From Paulownia fortunei (Eukaryota; Streptophyta; Magnoliopsida; Lamiales; Paulowniaceae), in the NCBI GenBank assembly GCA_019321725.1, contig CM033121.1:1984001-2048000 (forward strand): a stretch of DNA of 64,000 nucleotides, in the 5' to 3' direction. The translations under genes and the position numbers were made by a program. Shown here piece by piece: positions 20,668 through 34,100 of this stretch; within the stretch, counting starts at the first letter, position 1, and each line of letters opens with the position of its first letter. The notes beneath the pieces were generated by a model, which ran no database searches, had not been told where the DNA came from, and saw only the letters and a program-made list of their open reading frames with translations.

Positions 20668-23600
20668 ATGAATCCCTTCACCTTATACTCTCAAATTACT
20701 CTCCCTTTCCCTCTATCACCGCTCCAAGCCCACCAAAAGACCATAATTACAATCACTAAGCGCACCCATTTTTTGAAACCTGCTTTGCCATGTTTCACTC
20801 GCTTTAATCACCGCCAAAATCCCATTTCTAAGGTTCTAGTGCTCAAAGATTTGATTTTTATGGATTTTAGCATTATGGGTCGTCTTTCGTTTTGTTTCAT
20901 TTCTTGTGTTTGTGATCTTGTAGGTTGTGAGAAGCTCAATGGGAAAAGACAGAGTCTTGGATGCTAAGGATGCTGCATTGCTGGTTAACACTTGCATCAC
21001 GCGTAATTTGCCACCAGTGTTGAGTTTAGAGCAAGGATTGGATAGGATTAAGGAGGCTGTGGAGGAGCTGAAGGCCAATTCTCCTACTTGTTCAAGTGGG
21101 ATGTACAGATTCCAGGTATTGAAGAAAGTTAAATTATTCACTTCTTGATTGGCTGTTAATTTATTTGTCTATTATGGTTTGACTGTTTCCGTTTTATCTG
21201 AAAAGAAATCTTATTGTGGTATCATAACTCATGAGCACTCTTGCACCTGTTCTTGATCACCTATTTCTTGTGTTTGTTCTTTTGGTCATCCTCTTTATTG
21301 AACTCATTGAGCACTTCTACTAAATAGGTATATGTTTGGCTCTGAGGTTTTCTATCACTATTTAGAAAATTGAGATCATTGGACTCTTATTTCCATGTCT
21401 AAGTTCGTCAGGGTTACCATCTATATGTGATGTTGTTGTTTATAGTGTGAAACCTTCCAAGCTTGTTTATAAGGTTGTAAAGTGGCTTCTTTTATAACAT
21501 AATATTTTGCATTGAATGCTTGAAGAATCCTCATATTAGAATCATTTTGCATGTTTTTCAATTTATGTGAGATACATAGTTTTAAAGTAGCTTTCTGATG
21601 TAGTAGTATTTCTTAAGATAATGCGTGTGCATGCTCGATTTTGTGAGCTTTGCACTTTGCATTGTAAAATGCTGTTTAGAACTTCATAATCTTCTATAAA
21701 GATATGAGCCTTTTTGTGCTTTTATATTCTAGCTTGCAGTGCCTCCAAGTGCAAAAGCATTGAACTGGTTTTGCTCTCAACCGGAGCCATCAAAGGTGTT
21801 TCCTTCATTTTTCCTTTCCAATGAGGAGAATCCAACATATAAATCACTTTCTCTGGGAAGAACCAGGGGGGTTTTTGGTATTGGTTCAGCTGTCAACTTC
21901 AAGGGGTGTTCTCCTCATGCTTCAGAAAAAAGCAGTGCTATTCGAAGGTAAACTCGTTTCTTTTTACTTTGCTTCTTCCATCCCTAATTAGCTTTACCTG
22001 CATGCTACCTTACTGTTTCAACTGTTAAATTGTAAGGGCTAAATTTCTGATATTATGTTTGTACTCTTAATATTTCTATATGTTTCACTTCCACTTTTGA
22101 AAAAAGGATTGTCATTGGGCAATCAAATTGTACTGAGAATACATGCATCCAATTGTTTGAGGACTGCAGACAGCTGCAGGGAAGTTTAAATTAAACAATA
22201 ATAAAAAAAAGAGATGAGTTTCTGGAGTCATATTTGGTTGAAGATATGGCTTGTTAGAAAACATCTTTAATTGTATGATGTCATTGCTTCTGCCTCTCAA
22301 AGTAGAGGGGACATTTCCTTGCAGAGTATTTCTATTCGACAGTTGTACACAACAAGGACTGACACTTTGTTTTTGGGTTTCCCCCTTTCCTCATCATTTA
22401 AATGTTAACAAGCATATGTGAGCCATGGGAAGCAAAGTCCCCACCGTGGATAAACTTCGGTCTATAGGATATAGTGGAGATCTGTGTCACTTTTGTTATT
22501 TAACTTCTAATGGAGTTGGATGGAAGGGGCCACCGTCTCTATCAAGATGCTTCAAGTGGAATCGGATAAGCATGTCACTGATCCTGTAGCTGTCTCATTG
22601 GCCCCTGTCTCGGAGAGAGTTGCACAAAAAAATGTGTATGATGAATATTTAGATGGTCATGTGTCAGTCGGATTCTTCAGGACTTAGGCGTCCAAAGATG
22701 GGGAAAAACAGAAACATTTGCATGCTTTTTGGAACATTTCTTGTGGTACTCTGAACTTCAGCCCTGTTGTACCCCGTGGTTGTAGTGACTTGCATCTTGT
22801 AACCTTATCTCTGCTTGCCTTTGAAGAGAGGGCTTGACTTTTCGACACCAGAACTAGGTCACAAGAACATCTAGCTCCATGATTTCCTTCAAACAAATAA
22901 TAAGATGTCTCCTCTCCTATAGATTTTTGGTTTTATCAATTAGAAATTAACTACTCTGGTTATTGCCATGTGTCTGCTTAACATCTTTAGAGTTAAATTC
23001 CTATTGCATATGAGTCCACACATAGAATTCTGTCCCCTTGTGTAAGTGCATGGTCTGTGGTCTATTGCTCATAACCAATGGGTTTACCAGAAGTACTGGT
23101 ATTAATCAGCCTTGACCGGACTTAATTCAGAATAAGTTTTCAAATAACTGTCTGTGGCACTAACTTAAGGATGGATCCTTTGTTTAATCCTTAAACTCAT
23201 TCATTTTCAGCTTATAATATTTTGTTTAGAATTCAGTTTAGTGTTTTAATATAATACATGTTTAATCTAGCATGTTAATGTAATATTTGTGCAGATATTT
23301 TCCAGCTGAATCAACATCTTCAAAGGCTTATGGTTTCTTGGATATCGAGTTTGATACAAAGATGTCTACTATAAAGCATCAGAGTGGTTCATTTTACCTG
23401 TTCATTCCCCAGGTAAGAAATCATTCTTTTGCATGTTCACACCATCCTTGGCCATGCACTTGTACGTCCATATAATTCAAAAGTAGGATTTTAAGAGTCG
23501 TGGAATGCTTCTGCTCTGTACTTATTGCTCTTCTATAATTTCATTATCTTTTCAACAGATTGAGTTGGATGAATTTGAAGATATCTCTTTCTTAATTGCA

Positions 23601-25180
23601 ACATTGGCATGGGATGACTCTTCAATGTGTACCTTTAGTGAAGCTGTTCAAACATTTGAGCTCACTTTTGACCAGGTAGTACAAGGTTGTTGCCTTCCGC
23701 TTCGCATGTTTGTTATTTACAATTTCTTTTAGAATCAAATATCAAAGGCTATATGAACCTTATGTACATCCTGTTTCCATGTTTCTTGATCTCTGACAAA
23801 AGAGGATAAAAAACCAAAGAGTTAGAAATTGCTAGATGTTCATTTTTGAATTTCATTTATACTTGTTCTACAGGAGTATAGGTGTTTTTTTGTTGATATA
23901 TCAGTTGCTAGGTTATTTTCATTGATTTTAAAATTTGAACTTTGACTGGCCGAGGTAAAAGACCTATATTTCTTCTCACTTTCCCAATTCAAACTGGCAT
24001 AGAATTTGTAATTTTCGGTCAGTTGTCTTTAAGCTTTGAAGTCCTAGAAGAGCTACAAATTATGCTAAGTTTTTTAGTTTTCTTGGTTTTCTAGCCTTTT
24101 CCACAGGACCAGATAGTGAAATTTATGCCACTTAGCATGTGTCATATATTGAAATGTCATCTTCTTGATTTTGCAAATAAGTTAATTTATTCTTTTTAAG
24201 TCTAAATATTTTAGCTGTTGACCAGAGTGTAATGTGCTGATCAACAATTTGATTCACATTTTCTCTGTTATCTCTGGTTACTGTATCAAAGATATCCGTA
24301 TATTTTACTTAATGGCTCTGCAGTTATCCACATTGAGTACATGACTTGGACTTTGGTAAAAGCTTGTTACTTCAAAATGAAGCTGATTTAATGCTCTAAT
24401 TTGTTTTTGTTGCCTGCTTGCTTGTATATATGTGGATATATATTTATATATTCTTGTTTCCATCTCATCCATTTTCTTGTTTCAGGCCAGACATTCCTGT
24501 GGAAATGGTAGCCAATTGATTCACTCTTCTCTTTTGAAGTTCAACAATGCAGAGGAACATAAGCAAATGGTAAAGGCAAAACTCAACTTCTTTTGGAAGT
24601 AAAATCATCTCAGGATCATTATTTACTATGCATTGCTTTCAGCATTTCTATCAGTTGCTTATCTTCTATTTCTCTGCCTGTTTTCGTGCAAAGCAATGAA
24701 ATAAACAACCTTTTTTCCAGGGAAAGGGCTAACTTATCCACTTACTAAGACGTGATTATCTTTAAGTTACTATAGTCGGAATTCTTTTAATTCCACAAAC
24801 TAAAGCCTTTTTCCCATATTGTATTATTCAACTATGGAAGAGGACTTAGTTTTCTTAGTGTTGACCACTTGCACCATTTTTCTTGAATATTATATCTGGG
24901 AATATATTTTGGTAGGTACGTGTAAATGCTCTCTTACTGGATGGGAAGCATCTTGAAGCCAGCACTTTGGAACTGGTATCTCTTTTAACCTGGTACTTAT
25001 TATCCTAAGATGAATTAACTGTAATTTTGTCTTTCATTATGATAAACCAGTATGCTTATTGGGAAACAAACTAATAACTGACTGTTTTAATGCCTATATT
25101 TCTTACAGGGAGATGCTTTGTCTCGTTGCAGTCAGTTCGCTGCCAGGATTTCACCAACTTTATCAATTGCAAATAACATG
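20668..25180 (+). other. PHYLLO module 1: transit peptide and truncated MenF (exons 1-8)
   Basis: Residues 1 to about 341. The first 55 residues (exon 1) are rich in Ser, Thr, Arg and Lys with few acidic residues, like a plastid transit peptide. The rest resembles the N-terminal half of isochorismate synthase ([44 protein letters not shown]). The reading goes directly to MenD in exon 9, so the catalytic chorismate-binding half is missing. Confidence 0.85.
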
Positions 25181-28100
25181 GTAAGGAATTAGTTCATGAT
25201 GGAATGACATTCTCGTTTACTTTGTTAAATAATCCAATATGAGTACTTATAACATTGACATGGATTATTGGTAGTTCCTGTATAAAAACTTGGCTTCTAT
25301 CCTTTTTCTTTTATTGGTGAAAAACTTGGCTTCTATCCTATTATGCTAACTGATTTTTTTGCCTGTTCAATGTTACTAAATTAAAAAAGAGGCTCCTCTC
25401 TGTTTTCATTTCTGTTAAAAATATTTTTGCTGGCCGCTTACTTCCGGTATTGTTACTTGATGTATAATAGATTCTCCTTGAAAATTTTGCTTTATTTTGT
25501 GGAGTCATTTTTATCTCTTTTCCAGCACCAGAGAGATGAGACCACTCAAGTCAACAGTTTGTCTCAAGATTTTCCCAACATCAATGCTTTGTGGGCATCC
25601 CTTATAGTTGAAGAATGCACTCGACTTGGTTTGACTGTGAGACTGTCTATCAGAATCTGTTCTGGGCCTGTTGTTTTTCTATTTCTCTAATTTATTCTTT
25701 ATCTAGTATTTTTGTGTAGCTCCTGGATCAAGGTCATCTCCCCTGACGATTGCTGCTGCTAGTCACCCCCTTACAACTTGTATTGCATGCATTGATGAAC
25801 GATCTCTTGCATTTCATGCTCTTGGTTATGCCAAAGGTTCCCAAAAACCAGCAGTCATCATAACATCATCAGGGACAGCAGTCTCAAATCTTTTTCCTGC
25901 CGTGAGTTCCACAATTCCATGACTATAATTGTTTTGCATCTTTTTTGATAAACTTGTTTATCTTTGTCAGACTTTTAGACTATAGGTTTTTCAATTAATT
26001 AGTGCCCTAAAGCTAGTCGAGCATCCATTTCTTATGATAAACTCTTTCTGAACTGGCATCTGTCAGATCAGCAAGATCTTATGCTACTAATATATTCCAT
26101 TTGCTTTACATTTGTAAATTAATTTAATTCAATATTACTCAGTCTACTCTTATAAGTAATTTCATTGCTCTTTCTCTTGTACTTGTTTTCTCCCTCACCT
26201 ACAAGTTTTTGGATGGCTCCAGTTTGCTACTTTAGTTTTGCTCCGGCTCAGTTTCTCTAATAGCATCACTTTGTTCTGATATACAGGTTGTGGAGGCTAG
26301 CCAGAGTTTTGTACCACTGCTGTTGCTTACAGCAGACCGTCCTCCTGAGATGATAGATATTGGGGCCAACCAAGCAATAAATCAGGTATATAAGGCTGCC
26401 ACTTCTGAATGTGATCTCATTATTTTCTAATTTTATGTAAAATACATATATACACTTTTTCCTTGTAATAACAAGCTGAAATAATAACCATCTCCCAATT
26501 TGTATTCAATTGCTTTTATTGGTTTCATACTAAAGACAAATGTCTAATAGTTGTGGAGCTATGTCTGATTTGAGTTTGAAGAATTTCCACCTTTATAGTC
26601 CACTGTCTTTGAGGTTGCCCGTATTTGACAAGTTGCTCAATTTCTTGATTATTGCATATTCTGCAAGACCAGAAAAAAGAAAAGTTCACTGTGCAACTCT
26701 GCAATTTACTAGTTTCCATCTTCAAGAGTTTGCTCTACTATGACAATATAATGACTATCAATATGTTTTCACTCTTACGAATCATTACAAATTTGTCTTT
26801 CAGGTCAATCATTTTGGAACATTTGTGAGGCACTTTTCCAGCCTTCCTCCTCCTACAGATGATGTATCTGCAAGAATGGTTCTTACCACAATCGACTCTG
26901 CAGTATTTAAAGCAACATCTTCACCACATGGTCCTATACATATCAACTGCCCTTTCCGAGAACCACTAGCAAACAGTCCAAGAAATTGGAATCGTGACTG
27001 TTTAAGTGGATTAGATGTTTGGATGTCAAATTCTGAACCATTTACTAGCTATATTCCATTACAACATTCCTTAACATATAATAACATGCGTGGGCATATG
27101 ACTGAAGTTCTGAAACTGATTCAAGGGGCAAATCATGGGATTTTAGTGTTTGGTTCTATTCACAAAGAAGATGACATGTGGGCTGCTCTTCTGCTGGCTA
27201 AACACTTGTCATGGCCAGTTGTAGTTGATGTCCAATCAGGCTTACGATTGAGGAAGTACTTGTCATCCTTTCTTGACAGCAAGGACATACTATTCATTGA
27301 TCAGCTCGATCAACTGTTACTGTCAGATTCTGTCAGAGCTTGGATGCAGGCTGATGTTATAATACAGGTACATTCAATTTCTTATTTAAATAGTTTTACA
27401 AAAGTAAAAGCTTCTGGATCTCAAAATATGAAGGTTCGATGAAATAGTGTGTAGGTCAATGTCAATGCTTTGTCTTGTCGTTTGTAGGGACACTGAGAGG
27501 CAATTAAAAAGAATTAATGAAATCATTTGTATTTGTTTTTCTGAAGAACCTATTGTACATTTGGGTTAGACAAATTTTACCCAAGCACCTTAAGATTTTT
27601 GTAAACTAACTCCTTTATCTTCTCTGTCTTATGATCCCTATTAATTTCAACCCGTAGAATCTTTTACCTTCTTGAGTAAATGACCTCGATACTTTGGATA
27701 TCTAACATCTCAGGAAGGAAAATTTTGGTAATTTTCTGAATTATATCTTTCATGTTAAGTCCCTTATTGAACAAATAGATGGCAATTCTCTAGTTTGACC
27801 TGGCCGTAGTTAAGATGCAACAATTATGGCTAAAACTGTGGAATTGTTGTGTATATAATAAGTGTAAATTGCATAGCATCAAATTGTTTCCAGAACTATA
27901 AACAGAACTGCTTATATTATACTTTTAAACTGTGAGGGATCTCAGAGAGAACCTTTATGATGAAAATGTTAAGGAAACTTTTCCAAAGATAATTGCAGTG
28001 GTAATTTTTGAAGCTTGCGAAGATGAAAGGTGGTAATTTTTAGACAAGTTAAACTTTTGATTAAACTAGTAAATGCACACCTGACTTCCTTTAACATTCT

Positions 28101-31100
28101 TAAGGTGACTTGTGAAGATATGAAGTGGTTACGAGAATTCTGCATTCTGAAAATCATCTAAAGCCTTCTCATTCCTTTTGTTAATAAGGTTTTCTCTCTT
28201 TTGTATTAAGGTTTCCCAATGAAAATTAATCAATTTATTGCTCTGCTAATATATTAAAACCTGAATGTTACTTTTCAGTTGAGAGTTCTTTAAAGTGAAG
28301 CAGGCTTCAGAGTAGCTAATTAATAGTTACACTGATAAATTATTAATCCTTGCATCAAGTAAGACATCATTATCTTTTGAAAAGAAGGGTAAAAATTAAC
28401 TATATATTTTCCATTGTTTGGTTCTAAAGGTGTCAAGTGTCCCCCCATCCCACCACCCAAACTCTCAATTCACAAATCACATGTTTTCGATGAATTGATC
28501 TAACACTATTTATTTAGATGAATGTTGGTGAAGTCCTTGTTTTCTGTCTTTGTTCAAATAACAGATTGGAAGTCGGATAACAGGGAGACGTATTTCTCAG
28601 ATGATAGAGCATTGCTCTCCTTGCTCGTACATCATGGTTGACGATCATCCAGGTCGTCATGATCCTTCTCATATCATGACACACAGGATCCAAAGTACCA
28701 TCACTAATTTTAGCGATTGCTTGATTAAATGTTGCACCCCGGATGTAAGCAAGAAATGGAAGGAATTTATACGAGGATTGGACATGATGGTATGCTTCCA
28801 TAGTTAGGGCTTCTATTGTCTGCAGCTATTTAATCATCTTTTCGCTTCAATAACATACTGATCAGGCTTGCTGCATGGATTTTGTTTTAAATTCGATCAT
28901 AGTCTTGGTCCGTTGATACTTATTGTTTCTATAGTAAGTAATAATTGTGTCAATAGTAAGTATTACCATGAGATGCTTCCAGACAACTTCTCTACGAGGA
29001 GTAACTTGATTATTTCAAACTAGTAGTTTGAAATCCCTCAGCAAACTCCTAAATGTGTTCAATACTAATACTTGCATATAACTTGTTGGTAGAAGAAAGA
29101 ATTTGCAGAGTGTGTGTGCATATGTTGATTGTCTAAGTATAACTTTGACCCTGCGGGTGATGAAAAGCTAATTCTCACATGCATGTGATGTTAGGGTGTG
29201 CTCAGAATGAATAATCCTAGTAAAGAATATATTCTCTTATTCTTTAAAATACTCAAAGCAGTTTATGAAACCACATGGGACATGGTGAGTACAATATCAG
29301 GACCTGAAGTTGGTACACCTCTTTGAGCTTTTTATTCCAATTCCATCTCTAGTAATTTGGTGGACCAACTTTTTTGTGCTCTGTTGGGAGCTATAGTAGT
29401 CAAAGTTGCTCAAACTGGATTGCCTTTATAGATGTTTCAGACAACGGACAGCCATTTTCTAGTTTCTTTTCCCTAGTATATAGAATAGACTTTTTATTTT
29501 CTTTCTTTTTTTTCCCCCTTTCTTTTCCCCCCTTTTTGCAACACATTATATTGACATTCTCCTCTATCTTCTATAGGCTGCCTGGGAGACATCATTTCTT
29601 ATTAGTTCTGAACAATCGTTGACTGAACCTTATGTTGCACGTAAAATCTTTGAGACCATTCGCTGTGGATCTGCTTTGTTTTTTGGGAACAGCATGCCAA
29701 TACGTGATGCAGACATGTATGGGAGTAACTGGGTGCAATGTACCCATAGTGCTTCCCTGATGTTTAGCTCTGGTTTACCATGCCATTGGGTCCAGGTTAG
29801 CGGAAATAGAGGTGCTAGTGGTATTGATGGTTTGATTAGCACTGCTATCGGATTTGCAGTTGGCTGCAACAAACGAGTAAGTAATAAAATACTTACTTGT
29901 GAGAACTTCTTTTGAAGATTCAATTTCTTGCAACTGATAAATTGTATGCTATATATGTTTTGAGTTAAGATGTTGGCAGATGTTTATTTGCTTAATCTTT
30001 TTGGCTGTCTTAAAATGAAGTGGGGGATTCCACAAAATGCTGGATCTAACTCTTCCCATTTTTTGTTTTAACCATATCTGTGGGATTAACAGTGTGTCCT
30101 TGTATTGTACGTGATTATTACAACATACATAGACATAGAACACCTCAAAAGTTTGACTAGATAATTGTCTGTAGGATGACTTTCTGATTATAAATTTATA
30201 ATTGTCTTATTAATTCACATTCACTACTGATATATTTTGTATTCAAGTGGTAAGACTGATAAATATAGTCATTCAATATGTTTCTTTTGAGGATGCTTTA
30301 AGTTCTATTTCTTTCCCTTGCTTCTAGGAAGGATATCATTTGATCGAGCTGTTTATTCTCTTGTTCATACATCAGCATGCACATGTCAGGGGCACAATTC
30401 TCACTATTGATTTCTTGGTGAAGTTACGGCACGAGTGGATATTGGCTCATTATAGTAATCATAAAATACCATCAAATATGCATTGCAAACCATATTAGTA
30501 ATTTGACAATCAGGACAGTCTTCTACTCTATTTAACTATAATTCAAAAATCTTCTCTGGTTGGTCCATGTCAAAAATTTTAAATCTACTAATGTCTTAAA
30601 GACCAATTCTCTAAATACTCAATTTGTATGCAAAAAAAAAAATCTCTCTACATGGAGTATGTTACGGTATAGCATTTTTCTAGGAAAACAAAGAGAGTTT
30701 AAAACCAACTCTTGTTGAACAGTCCTTAAGTTCCGATTGTTGCAGAAACACAATAAACTACATGGTAAAATATTTTTCCATATTTCCAAGCACTTTCTGT
30801 TATACAATTCCTTAATCCTAAGATTATCAGTTTTTGTTCCATTATATGATTAAAGTACAAATAGAACACAATCAATGTCATTTTTCCAATCTGCCTTCCA
30901 AATGACTTTATTAGCTTCTCATATGAAGGAAATTTAATTGAGGATTATTTTCCAGAAGAAATGTGAGTATGCATTAAATTAAGAGATGGTTAATAATTTG
31001 AAGTTCACCCACATTTGTAGGTAAAATTCAAGAAAATACACACACCCAATACTTCAATATTTCTTCTATTTCAAACTTTGAGAAATTTGTTGGATCATTA

Positions 31101-34100
31101 ATTAGAATATAATTCCTGAACATGTATCTTAATTATTGAAAGTGAAGATGGCTGTAAGAAGTTGAGGAACGAGTAGTGTTCCACAAAAGCGGACAAAGTT
31201 CTAATCCTAGATCTATCTTGTGGACTTTCACAGGATCCTCATCTTCCACCTTATTATATTTTGCTTCATTTTATAATTTCAAAGGCTTCAAACCTTTCTA
31301 ATTACCTCTTTCCATCTAATTGTAAGTTGATCTCTTCCTCTGGCTTTAATGTTAATACTGGTCCCACCTCATAGTTGGTACCATTTTGACCCTTCTTTGA
31401 CTGTATCAATTTATCTTAGCTTGATCTCCTGGATGCCTCTTTGTCAGTGTTACTTTAACCAAAACACATATATGCTTGGTACTATTACTTAGCATTTTCC
31501 TCCGCAGTTTGTGCTTGCCTGCTTGCTGCCATAGAACCAAAAAAAAGTCCCTAGTTTGTTTTCCCATCTTTCTTGTTTTTGTTAACTCCTGAGTAGCTTC
31601 TTTTTAGCAAGAGAAATGTTTGACTAGTAAGTAGTCATATGGATTATCTTGTATTTCTTTGTAATATCAGGTGCTTCTTACGATGGGAGATATTTCATTT
31701 CTGCACGATACCAATGGATTGGCACTACTGAGACAACGGTAGAGACTTTCGCGTCTGTCTTTTTCCTTTTATCTTCTTTCGTATTTAGAATTGTAATTTG
31801 TTTCTGATTACCATTCTTTTGTTTCACATCATCATGGTGGTCTTAAGCATGCCTGTCCAACTGCACATGGAGAAGCATGTTTTCCAGCACATATGCACAA
31901 TGTCCATCTTAGTTCTAATTAGTTTAGTGTGCAAGCTGGTCTTCTATAATTGAGGTGTAAAAGACATTTTCTTTTGTTTTAATGTCTTCTAATAAGAAAA
32001 AATAACTCTTCTTTTTTGCCTTCAATGTGGTTAATTTTTATGATGTTGCCCTCCTTTCTGGTGTCCTGGGCTTCTGCTTCATTAGTCCTTGTAGGCGTGT
32101 TTTGTTTAGATTATTTGGGTTGTCCAGAGAATGTTTGAATAATAACTACAGGAATTGATTAAAAGATGCTTAGTTACTTGCTGTGTGTAAACCATCTTAG
32201 TAGATCTACTTAATCAGAAGAGGTTACACAGTAGTGAAATTGATTTTCATCCAGGCAAGTCCTTGACTATTACCTCTTTATGTTCATAGAATCATTCATT
32301 TTACGCATTTGACCTAGTTAGTATGTAGCACATTTGACACTATTGGAGGATTCCATGTTTTATCTTTCAACTACCGAGGTGAAATTGCCATCTCTCTTTG
32401 TTGACGTATCTTTTTGTTCACATTTAGTAATGTATACCTTTTCTTCTAAAGGACATACCGGAAACCGATGGTCATACTTGTGCTTAACAATCATGGTGGT
32501 GCGATCTTTAGTCAACTACCAGTTGCAAATACGACAGAAAGAAGTATATTGGATCAGTTTTTTTACACGTCTCACAATGTTTCAATCCGTGATCTCTGTC
32601 TGGCACATGGGTAAGAATATTAGTTTTTTCAATTCAATAGGAAATTCTCATGTGATAAATAGACATTTAAAAAATTTTGAACTTAGTAGAATAAGTTCTG
32701 CTGCTGGGCTCTGAGTTGGTAATCAACCATCTTGATTTATTAAAGATATTGTCTGTGCAGTGTGAAGCATGTACAAGTGCAAACAAAAAGGGAGTTGCAG
32801 GACGCATTGTTCACATCTCAGAGAGAAGATGCTGATTGCGTAGTGGAAGTTGAGAGCGGAATCGATACCAATATAGCATTTCACAGGTAGTCAGCTTTCC
32901 AAAAACCCACTTTCCAAATTTACATCATTACTTTTTCCCCTACGATGATACATTCTATGCTACTTCTCAGTAATTTGAGGAATTTTACTCGCCAAGCCTC
33001 AGATCAAGCTTTAAACATCCTCTCGAAGCTTTCAGTTGCAGATTCCACCTCGCAAGGCCCCATGGATTACAAAATCATTAAAATGGAATACTCTCTGTAC
33101 CGGTGAGCCTTGTGTAACAGACAAGTAGAAAGATAACATACAACAATGCGAAATTTTTCATTTCATTTTTTGTATTGTTCCAACTTATGGCAGGGTTCAG
33201 CTAAATGCTCCACCTACTTCTGCTTCTGTGAATTCCAACAACACCACATCCTATAGAGAAGGTTTTGTTATAAGTTTGTCTCTTGAAGATGGAAGTATTG
33301 GACTAGGCGAGGTTAGCTTAAGCCTGATTATTACTCGTCTCTTTTCCGAGCAGCTTCATTGACATGATATGTATCTGCATTTACATTATGTTACCCCTTC
33401 AGATTGTTAACTTCTTGCAGTATGTTAGTTCATTTTCTTTCAAAAGATTGTGCATGATATTGACGTGTTTTTGTGTTGAACAGGTTGCACCTCTTGAAAT
33501 CCACAAAGAAAACCTGCTTGATGTGGAAGAGCAACTTCGATTTCTTATTCATGTCATAGAAGGAAATACAATTAATAACATCCTACCTCTATTGAAGTGT
33601 TCAGTTTCTTCTTGGATATGGAACAGTTTAGGAATTCCGGTAGGTCTTTTCCAACCTTTATTTGCATATTTAATTAGTGCCCCAAATGATGAAATGTTTA
33701 GGGACGTGGCTATCTCGATTGTTTTTTGTTATATCATCTTGACCTTGTTATCTCAGGGTGATTTAACGTTTCCAATGTTCTATAGCCAGGTTCAATCTTT
33801 CCCAGTGTCAGATGCGGATTAGAGATGGCTGTCCTCAATGCAATTGCAAGTAGACAAGGTAGCAGTTTATTGGATATACTTCATCCAGCAAGAGAAGAAT
33901 GGTCCAAGAGGTCATCCGCCATTCAAATTTGTGCTCTTATTGACTCCTATGGGAGTCCCATGGACACAGCTTTCATAGCATCCAATCTTGTTGCTGAAGG
34001 GTTTACTGCCATAAAAATAAAAGTAACACTCTCCCCAAATTATGCATTTTGAATTGTTCTGTTTCCAATATGTTGCAGGCGCACACAATCATTCTTATCA

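Noticed and set aside
29630..29923. 97-codon minus-strand open frame
   Set aside because: Antisense shadow of PHYLLO exon 14.
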